Shown one piece after another: positions 15,090 to 21,249 of a DNA stretch of 21,249 nucleotides. The stretch is from Ilumatobacteraceae bacterium (GTDB lineage: Bacteria > Actinomycetota > Acidimicrobiia > Acidimicrobiales > Ilumatobacteraceae). Both the position numbers and the translations under genes were made by a program. The stretch spans positions 1 to 21,249 of the forward strand of contig JALQWV010000161.1 of NCBI GenBank assembly GCA_023263465.1, given 5' to 3'. How positions within the stretch are numbered: the first letter of the stretch is position 1; the number at the start of each line of letters is the position of its first letter. The notes beneath the pieces were generated by a model, which saw only the letters and a program-made list of their open reading frames with translations, searched no databases and was not told the DNA's origin.

Positions 15090-15782
15090 CTACCTTGGCT
15101 TCGGCATAGGGGTCAACGCGACTTCGTCGAGAAACCAGTCAACAATCTGTGCAGCAGCCGGCCCAGATCGCTCCACTTCACGGCGAGTTTCGTCCATTAA
15201 GTCACCTGGCGCAATACCTGCGTTCACGAGTTCCAAAGCCCCTTCGCCAGACATCCAGCCTGAAACTATGGATTCATTGGCTTCTGGGTGAAATTGAGTG
15301 GCGAAACTGCGCCCAATTCGAAGAGCCTGAGGGCCAGCGTCGCTGAGCCCCAGAACTTCTGCCCCCGCCGGAGGGGTAAATGTGTCGTAGTGCCATTGCA
15401 TCCATTTGCCCGCCAGATGTTTATTGGTCTCCGTTGTAATCACCTCGTGCCAGCCGATTTCCGCTTTTCGAGCCCTCTCAGCACTGCCGCCTAACGCATG
15501 GGCGAGCATCTGTGCCCCAAAGCACACCCCATATATAGGGATTCCACGCCGATGCGCCTCACGCATGAGGTCGGCTTCGGCCTCTATGTTGCGCGAAATA
15601 TCTGGCCAATACACCGACCACGCCGAACCAAGGTGCAGCACTAGGTCAATGCCATCGATTGAGCGCCACTCGTTTGGGTACTCACGCGCATAGTGCGTAA
15701 ACGAAAAATCGTGCTCTGCAAAGCGCTGCCCAACAAAACCTGCGTCCTGTTCATTTGAGTTGGCAATTAGCAACGCACGCAT
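15090..15782 (-). CDS. Class I glutamine amidotransferase domain protein (GuaA-like GATase)
   Basis: Stand-alone class I glutamine amidotransferase (COG0518-like), 230 aa, cytoplasmic. The catalytic triad is visible: nucleophile C87 in IYGVCFGAQMLAHALGG, and H165 with E167 in ATQFHPEAN. It would hydrolyse glutamine and pass ammonia to an acceptor, or act on a gamma-glutamyl compound; no synthetase domain is fused and the acceptor is unknown. The ATG at 15782 is preferred because the domain begins MRALLIANSN; an upstream start at 15821 would run into the divergent lyase gene. It lies 69 bp upstream of nuoA in the same direction, so read-through into the nuo operon is possible. Confidence 0.85.
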   Translation of the reverse strand: MRALLIANSNEQDAGFVGQRFAEHDFSFTHYAREYPNEWRSIDGIDLVLHLGSAWSVYWPDISRNIEAEADLMREAHRRGIPIYGVCFGAQMLAHALGGSAERARKAEIGWHEVITTETNKHLAGKWMQWHYDTFTPPAGAEVLGLSDAGPQALRIGRSFATQFHPEANESIVSGWMSGEGALELVNAGIAPGDLMDETRREVERSGPAAAQIVDWFLDEVALTPMPKPR

Positions 15783-15787
15783 AACAA

Positions 15788-15796
15788 CTACGGTAG
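15788..15796. promoter_or_regulatory. Possible shared -10 element of a divergent promoter
   Basis: The 21-bp gap between the two divergent starts contains the odd-length near-palindrome CTACGGTAG. Read on the plus strand it gives TACGGT (15789-15794), 9 nt before the lyase ATG. On the minus strand it gives TACCGT (15795-15790), 7 nt before the amidotransferase ATG. Both fit a TANNNT -10 element with leaderless or near-leaderless transcripts. Weak -35 candidates are TTAGCA at 15767-15772 on plus and TTGTTT at 15817-15812 on minus, each with 16-bp spacing. This is a pattern-based suggestion only. Confidence 0.35.
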
Positions 15797-15803
15797 ACGG
15801 GAC

Positions 15804-17027
15804 ATGGCTGAAAACAACCATCCAATCGACATCTCACTCGCTGAAATTTCTGCAGCGCGTGTAGCTGGCGCTGCAGTGGTGCAACATACGCCAGTAGTCC
15901 CCTCCGCCTATCTGAGCGAACTCCTTGGGGCACGCATATCTCTGAAAGCTGAAAATTTGCAACGCACTGGCGCGTTCAAGATTCGTGGAGCAATGAACAA
16001 AATTGCTCGGCTTGGAGAATTCGCAAAAACTGGTGTTGTAACCGGTAGCGCAGGAAACCATGCCCAAGGACTTGCACTCGCTGCAAAACATTTTGGCATC
16101 GCTTGCGACATCTTCGTTCCCCGTGGAGCATCACTTTCAAAAATTGCAGCAACCAAACACCATGGAGCGTCAGTGCTCGAAGGTGGCGACAATGTAGACA
16201 CTGCAATTTCTGCGGCAAAACAACGTGCTTCAGAGACAGGCATGACCTTTTGCCACCCATTTGATGATGCCGATGTTGTAGCTGGTCAAGGCACCCTTGG
16301 TCTCGAACTCATTGAAGATATTTCCGACTTATCGTTGGTTATCATCCCGCTAGGCGGTGGTGGATTATTGAGTGGAACCGCAATTGCTCTGAAGTTGCAC
16401 AACCCTCGCATTCGCGTCATCGGCGTTCAGATTTCTTCGTGTGCTCCATTTATTCACGGATTAATGCCCGAAGGGCCAGTTCCAACGCTTGCCGATGGAA
16501 TAGCTGTCAAGAAACCTGGTGAAATCACTGAACCACTTGTTCGCAAATGGGTTGATGAAATTGTTGAAGTGACAGAGGATTCAGTTGCCGACGCCATGAT
16601 GGTGCTGCTAGAGCGATCCAAGTTGTATGTAGAAGGTGGTGGAGCAGTTGGTCTTGCCGCGTTGATGACAGGGAAAATCACACCTGCGGAGGTAGGCACA
16701 ACCTGCATCGTTTTGTCTGGAGGCAACGTGGACATGGGGCTGGTGCCAAATTTGGTCCGTCGCCATGAAACCGAAGCTGGCAGACGACTCATTGCGTTTA
16801 TTCGACTTCCCGATCGCCCCGGTGCGTTTGCAGGATTACTACAGATTTGTGCTGGAACAGGCGCGAACTTGATCGAAGTTCAACACGTTCGTGAAGGAAT
16901 TTATCTACATGCACGTGAAACAGGTATTCAGGTGGTCTTAGAAATTCGCGGACGTGAGCATGCTGATGAATTGCTAGCACTCGCAAAAGAACAGGGTTAC
17001 GACCTCAACGAGTCAAACTTCTATTAA
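15804..17027 (+). CDS. ilvA: Threonine ammonia-lyase with C-terminal ACT domain
   Basis: PLP-dependent threonine (serine) dehydratase that converts threonine to 2-oxobutanoate and ammonia, the entry step to isoleucine or a catabolic route; 407 aa. The PLP lysine is K59 in LQRTGAFKIRGAMNKI. The substrate-loop motif SAGNHAQG is at 82-89, and the PLP-phosphate loop GGGGLLSG is at 184-191. A single ACT domain (about 330-407, beginning RRLIAFIRLPDRPGAFAGL) matches the one-ACT class of about 400 aa rather than the 500-aa two-ACT biosynthetic IlvA. The product may therefore be the TdcB/IlvA1C type, regulated by a ligand not identifiable here. It is the only gene on the plus strand between the two nuo blocks. 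Its TAA stop directly abuts the stop of the convergent nuoN. Confidence 0.93.
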   Translation: MAENNHPIDISLAEISAARVAGAAVVQHTPVVPSAYLSELLGARISLKAENLQRTGAFKIRGAMNKIARLGEFAKTGVVTGSAGNHAQGLALAAKHFGIACDIFVPRGASLSKIAATKHHGASVLEGGDNVDTAISAAKQRASETGMTFCHPFDDADVVAGQGTLGLELIEDISDLSLVIIPLGGGGLLSGTAIALKLHNPRIRVIGVQISSCAPFIHGLMPEGPVPTLADGIAVKKPGEITEPLVRKWVDEIVEVTEDSVADAMMVLLERSKLYVEGGGAVGLAALMTGKITPAEVGTTCIVLSGGNVDMGLVPNLVRRHETEAGRRLIAFIRLPDRPGAFAGLLQICAGTGANLIEVQHVREGIYLHARETGIQVVLEIRGREHADELLALAKEQGYDLNESNFY

Positions 17028-18521
17028 TTACAACTGATTTGTAAATTGCAGTAACAGACTTGGGAAGAAACCAAGCACAAGAGTTGCTCCTACGCACAGG
17101 CCGATTGCCAAACGTATATTGAAAGCAACCGAAACATCACGCGAAGTTGTGCCCTCGGAAAGCCACATGCTTACCATGATCCGCAGGTATAAAAACGCTG
17201 CGATTACTGCAGCCAACATGGCAACTACAGCCAGCACATAGTTCTCAGTTGAAACTGCAGCACGAATGATGCCGAACTTGGCAATAAAACCCGATGTCAG
17301 TGGCACACCAGCCTGCGCCAACAACAATACGGTCATGCCCATCGCCAAAACAGGGTTTGCCTTACCAAGGCCCTTAAATGCGTTAAGTGACGTCTCGTTG
17401 TCGCCCTTGCCCGCAACAATCGTGACAATACCGAGTGTTCCGATAACGAGAATTGAATAAACAAATAGATAGCTCAAAGTTCCAGATGTGCCTAGGCCAG
17501 CATCTGCCGACGTAATTTGACCCGCAGCAACCAGTCCAACCAGGATGAAACCAGCATGGCTAATTGATGAATACGCAAGCATACGCTTTACATCGGCTTG
17601 CACAACAGCTAGTGCTGATCCAACCACCAGTGTCAAAACTGCAAGCAGGTATACAACTGGGCGCCAGTCATCTGAGCGACTCAAAAGTGCGTCCGAAAAC
17701 ACACGGAGGAGAGCAACAAATGCAGCTGTCTTTCCTACCGAACCCATTAGCCCGGTAATCGGCGTTGGTGCACCTTGATACACGTCTGCAGTCCAGGTGT
17801 GGAATGGAACAAGCGAAACTTTAAATCCAAAACCGACAAGAAGCAGTGCGATACCTGCAAGCAACATTGCCGATGATCCGCCAAGCACGATGTCTTTCGA
17901 AAGACTCGCTGCAATTGCATCAATGTTGGTCGAACCAGTAGCTCCAAATACCAGCGCAACTCCATACAAAAAGAAGGCAGAGGCAAAACCGCCAAGCACG
18001 AAGTACTTGAGTCCTGCCTCGCCGCTTGCCGATCGATTGCGGCTGCTCGCAGTCAGAAGATAAAACGCAAGACTCAGCGTTTCGAGCCCGAGAAACATCA
18101 CAATGAGATCGTTTGCTTGCACCATGACCATGCCGCCAATTGATGCGGAGAGTATGAGTGCGAAAATTTCTGGGCCGTCTTCATTTTCACGTGTCAGGAA
18201 ACCAGACGTCACCAAAATGGCAAGCAGAGTTGCAATCGCAATGGTGAATGTTGCAAACAATGTGAACTTACTGAAAGTTACGGCGTTCGCAAGAAGTGAG
18301 CTTGGGGCATTATCACTTAAATCGCGCCACAGAATCGCCGTCAGCACAGCTGTTCCGGCTGCAGTTAGCGCTCCGACTGTTCCGTATGCACCCTTTTTCC
18401 ACTGCGGTGTGAGTGAGCCAGCAAGGATAAGGAACAAAGCTCCGCCGAGCATGACCAGCAGAGGCGAAATCTTGAACCAGTCAATTTCTGGTCCGACGAA
18501 CATATTTACAGCCAACATCAT
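17028..18521 (-). CDS. nuoN: NADH-quinone oxidoreductase subunit N (second set)
   Basis: Second NuoN-type antiporter subunit, 497 aa, about 14 helices. Functional residues are E147 in FLGLETLSLAFYLL, K234 in FGFKVSLVPFHTW, K264 in SVGKTAAFVALL and K415 in SGFIAKFGII. The ATG at 18521 overlaps the nuoM stop by 4 bp (ATGATG). It is the last gene of its operon and ends without any spacer against the lyase stop, so no independent terminator exists between them. It is a full homologue with all proton-path residues, so it is likely functional and not a remnant. Confidence 0.95.
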   Translation of the reverse strand: MMLAVNMFVGPEIDWFKISPLLVMLGGALFLILAGSLTPQWKKGAYGTVGALTAAGTAVLTAILWRDLSDNAPSSLLANAVTFSKFTLFATFTIAIATLLAILVTSGFLTRENEDGPEIFALILSASIGGMVMVQANDLIVMFLGLETLSLAFYLLTASSRNRSASGEAGLKYFVLGGFASAFFLYGVALVFGATGSTNIDAIAASLSKDIVLGGSSAMLLAGIALLLVGFGFKVSLVPFHTWTADVYQGAPTPITGLMGSVGKTAAFVALLRVFSDALLSRSDDWRPVVYLLAVLTLVVGSALAVVQADVKRMLAYSSISHAGFILVGLVAAGQITSADAGLGTSGTLSYLFVYSILVIGTLGIVTIVAGKGDNETSLNAFKGLGKANPVLAMGMTVLLLAQAGVPLTSGFIAKFGIIRAAVSTENYVLAVVAMLAAVIAAFLYLRIMVSMWLSEGTTSRDVSVAFNIRLAIGLCVGATLVLGFFPSLLLQFTNQL

Positions 18522-20032
18522 TCGCCTGCCTTGATTTCTGGTTGCTTGTAATTTGAACGTGATTCAACGTGTTCAAGCAATGACTTCACGCTTGGTTCAA
18601 TGCGATTCAGCATCGGCTTTGGATACACACCGGTGAACACAATTGCAGCGACAAACACCGACAGCAACATTGCCTCTCGTTTAGTGATTTCGGCAAATGA
18701 CTTATTTGCTTCATCTGGCTCACCATGGAACACACGTTGGTATGCCCACAGTAAATAAAGCGCAGCAAGAATGACTCCAGTCGTTGCAGCAACTACCCAC
18801 CAACGAGCAGTTGAGAACGAACCGATCAAAACGAGGAATTCACCCACGAATCCGTTCAGACCTGGAAGCCCAATTGACGACAACATCACCAGCATGAAGA
18901 AGCCGGCAAAGATTGGAGCAACTGCCTGAATGCCCTTCAATTCTGCAATAACTCGTGTGTGGCGACGCTCGTAGATCATTCCCACCAAAAGGAACAATGC
19001 GCCTGTAGAAATTCCGTGGTTCACCATTTGCATGACGCCACCAGTAATTGCCTGATTAGTGAGTGCAAACGTCCCTAACACGATGAATCCAAGGTGGGCG
19101 ACCGAAGAATAAGCAACCAATCGCTTCAAGTCTTTTTGCATAGTTGCAGCAATCGCTCCGTAAATGATTCCAATTACTGCAAGTGTCAAAAGAACTGGCT
19201 TCGCCCACACTGCTGCTTCAGGGAAGAGGTAGACACCGAAGCGCAGCATTCCGTAGGTGCCCATCTTGAGCAGCACGCCAGCAAGAATGACCGAGCCGCC
19301 AGTTGGTGCTTGCGTGTGTGCGTCGGGCAACCAGGTATGCAGTGGGAACAACGGCACCTTTACTGCGAAAGCAATGACAAACCCAACGAATAACCAACGG
19401 CCTGTGCTCGTTGCGAAACTGGACTTCCCTGCAATTTCAATGAGATCAAATGACAAGTGACCGATATCGCGGCGCGCAAGAAACGCCGTGGCAACAATTC
19501 CCACCAGCATGAACGCTGATCCGGCCATGGTGTAGATGAAGAACTTGGTTGCTGCATAAATGCGCTGGTCGTATCCCCATTTGCCGATGAGGAAATACAT
19601 CGGTACCAACACAATTTCAAAGAACACGAAGAACAAAAAGAGGTCGAGGCTGAGGAAGCTGCCCATGACGCCAGCCTCGAGCACCAGCATCCATACCAAG
19701 TACTGCTGGTGATCGTGATGCGGATCAATTCCTACAATCACCAATGGGAACAAGATTCCGGTGAGCACCACAAGAAAGAGCGAAATTCCATCAACGCCCA
19801 AATGCCACGAAATTCCCCACTCACTCACCCACGAATGCTTAGAGACAAATTCAAAACCAGCCGAACCAGTTGGGAACTTGATCAGCATCCACACGCTGAG
19901 TAGGCCGGTGGTGATTGAGCTGACCAAAGCAATGTTCTTTACAAGCGTTTCATTCGACTTTGCCAGTAGCGAGGCAACGACAGCACCAACGAGTGGAACC
20001 AGTACGAGCAGCGTGAGAATTGGGATTGACAT
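18518..20032 (-). CDS. nuoM: NADH-quinone oxidoreductase subunit M (second set)
   Basis: Second NuoM proton-pumping subunit, 504 aa. Conserved residues are E139 in FFEIVLVPMYFLIG, K225 in FAVKVPLFPLHTW, K256 in LLKMGTYGM and E398 in GFVGEFLVL. It lacks the histidine cluster of the other NuoM in the late loop but has a short DPHHDH near residue 103. The ATG at 20032 shares one base with the TAA of nuoL (TAATG). Together with its neighbours it forms the canonical L-M-N order of a complete nuo operon. Confidence 0.96.
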   Translation of the reverse strand: MSIPILTLLVLVPLVGAVVASLLAKSNETLVKNIALVSSITTGLLSVWMLIKFPTGSAGFEFVSKHSWVSEWGISWHLGVDGISLFLVVLTGILFPLVIVGIDPHHDHQQYLVWMLVLEAGVMGSFLSLDLFLFFVFFEIVLVPMYFLIGKWGYDQRIYAATKFFIYTMAGSAFMLVGIVATAFLARRDIGHLSFDLIEIAGKSSFATSTGRWLFVGFVIAFAVKVPLFPLHTWLPDAHTQAPTGGSVILAGVLLKMGTYGMLRFGVYLFPEAAVWAKPVLLTLAVIGIIYGAIAATMQKDLKRLVAYSSVAHLGFIVLGTFALTNQAITGGVMQMVNHGISTGALFLLVGMIYERRHTRVIAELKGIQAVAPIFAGFFMLVMLSSIGLPGLNGFVGEFLVLIGSFSTARWWVVAATTGVILAALYLLWAYQRVFHGEPDEANKSFAEITKREAMLLSVFVAAIVFTGVYPKPMLNRIEPSVKSLLEHVESRSNYKQPEIKAGE

Positions 20033-21249
20033 TAGGCAACTCCCCTAAACAGGAACCACGCAAGCAGTGCAACTGCGCCAATTGTCATGAGCGCGGCATA
20101 CACGCGAGTGAAACCATTCTGCGACTTACGCATCTGACCCGCAACGTTTCGCACAAGAGTTGCAGTGCCGTTTACCGCGCCATCAACGATGCGCGAATCT
20201 GCCCATGCAACTGCAGTAAACGCTGCACGACCAGGCCCGCCAATCAGTTTTGCTGCTCCAGCATCGTAGAACCATGCCTGTTCTAGTACACGTGGCTCCA
20301 CTGCTTTGACCTTCTTCTTGCCATACACCGCAAACGCAGCAGCTATTCCTGTCGCAGCAATGAGGACTGCAATTACCAGCAACACGTACTTGTTTTCATA
20401 CGCCCAAGATTTGTGTATGTCTGCTTCAGACTCCTCAACTACAGGCGCCAACCAGTGTTCAAGAAAGTGCAGCTTCTTCGAAAAAGGCAATTGCATGGCC
20501 CCACCAATAACTGATAATCCCGAGAGAATGATCAGCGGGAACAACATGATCTTTGGGCTCTCATGTGGTTCGAAGTCACCGTGTGCGCCATGGTCGTGCG
20601 CATGGTCCTTCCACTTAGCTTCACCGTAAAACACCATAATTACTTGTCGTGTCATGTAATACGCGGTGAGCAATGCGGTAATCAAACCAACTACGTAGAG
20701 GCCACGATTGTTTGCATATACGTAAAGCAGAATTTCGTCTTTGGACCAAAATCCAGCGAATGGTGGAACGCCAGCAATTGCCAACCAACCGATGATGAAC
20801 GTGATTGCCGTGACTGGCATGAGCTTGCGCAATGCACCCATGCGGCGCATGTCTTGCTCATGGTGCATGCCATGGATAACTGAACCTGAACCCAGAAACA
20901 ACAGCGCCTTGAAAAACGCATGTGTCACCATGTGGAAGATTGCTGCAACATATGCACCCGAGCCAACTGCCAGGAACATGTATCCCAGTTGCGACACCGT
21001 GCTGTACGCAAGCACTTTCTTAATGTCGTTCTGTGCAACCGCAATCGTTGCTGCAAACAAAGCTGTTGCAGCACCAACACAAGCAATGACCATCGGCGCC
21101 CATTCATACGAAGCGTGCAGCACTGGACTCATGCGGGTCATCAGGAATACTCCCGAAGTCACCATGGTTGCAGCGTGGATCAGAGCAGAAACAGGAGTTG
21201 GACCTTCCATTGCGTCGGGAAGCCAGAGGTACAACGGCAGCTGAGCGCT
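20032..21249 (-). CDS. nuoL: NADH-quinone oxidoreductase subunit L, C-terminal part (second set, cut by right edge)
   Basis: C-terminal part of a second NuoL, 405 codons including the stop; the frame stays open to the right edge, beginning SAQLPLYLWLPDAMEG. Motifs present are TPVSALIHAATMVTSGVF, QNDIKKVLAYSTVSQLGYMFL, the TM12 lysine in FWSKDEILLY, and a late hydrophobic helix ending the protein. A short His-rich loop (DHAHDHGAHGDF, about 20561-20606) lies in the same place as the long one in the other NuoL. Sequence details such as the SAQLPLY motif are those of ordinary 14-subunit operons. The N-terminal half, and any upstream nuoA-K genes, are outside the window. Confidence 0.94.
   Translation of the reverse strand, partial: SAQLPLYLWLPDAMEGPTPVSALIHAATMVTSGVFLMTRMSPVLHASYEWAPMVIACVGAATALFAATIAVAQNDIKKVLAYSTVSQLGYMFLAVGSGAYVAAIFHMVTHAFFKALLFLGSGSVIHGMHHEQDMRRMGALRKLMPVTAITFIIGWLAIAGVPPFAGFWSKDEILLYVYANNRGLYVVGLITALLTAYYMTRQVIMVFYGEAKWKDHAHDHGAHGDFEPHESPKIMLFPLIILSGLSVIGGAMQLPFSKKLHFLEHWLAPVVEESEADIHKSWAYENKYVLLVIAVLIAATGIAAAFAVYGKKKVKAVEPRVLEQAWFYDAGAAKLIGGPGRAAFTAVAWADSRIVDGAVNGTATLVRNVAGQMRKSQNGFTRVYAALMTIGAVALLAWFLFRGVA

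Noticed and set aside
17028..21249. Reading the right-edge L-M-N set as Mrp-type Na+/H+ antiporter or formate hydrogenlyase/Hyf subunits
   Set aside because: Gene order L-M-N, the NuoL, NuoM and NuoN lengths, and the specific motifs and charged residues fit complex I; no mrpC, E, F or G-like small genes or hydrogenase genes are nearby.

Overview
The window is gene-dense bacterial chromosome with almost no intergenic space. Base composition is near 50% GC in the nuo region. No rRNA or tRNA was seen, so the host is placed only by protein style. The NuoI and NuoH motif variants, the actinobacterial-looking second nuo operon and the moderate GC suggest an actinobacterium, perhaps a member of Acidimicrobiia. 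That assignment is an inference.

Left part (1-3498): the 5' part of an acetyl-CoA synthetase gene (acs, minus strand, cut by the window edge) diverges from an EamA/DMT-type transporter gene. The transporter is followed 10 bp later by a large, AT-rich membrane acyltransferase gene with a C-terminal SGNH domain (OafA-like surface O-acetylation).

Middle (3484-15020, minus strand, read right to left): one compact operon in the order nuoA-B-C-D-H-I-J-K-L-M-N followed by a MidA/NDUFAF7-type methyltransferase gene. Neighbouring genes overlap or lie within 27 bp of each other. nuoE, nuoF and nuoG, the NADH-oxidising module, are absent: the nuoD stop and the nuoH start share one base. This is an 11-subunit complex I with a quinone/membrane part but no NADH dehydrogenase head, so its electron donor is not encoded here. 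The methyltransferase family includes the enzyme that dimethylates one arginine of the NuoD homologue NDUFS2. That arginine is present in this NuoD (R77), while the normally conserved quinone-site tyrosine is a tryptophan (W100).

Between the nuo blocks (15090-17027): a class I glutamine amidotransferase gene (minus) diverges over 21 bp from a threonine ammonia-lyase gene with a C-terminal ACT domain (plus).

Right part (17028-21249, minus strand): a second set of nuoN, nuoM and nuoL, tightly overlapping, with nuoL running off the right edge. This is most simply the 3' end of another, probably complete, nuo operon whose upstream genes lie beyond the window. The locus then carries two complex I systems separated by two metabolic genes. 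No stretch of 300 bases lacks a gene, and no mobile elements, CRISPR arrays or RNA genes were recognised.
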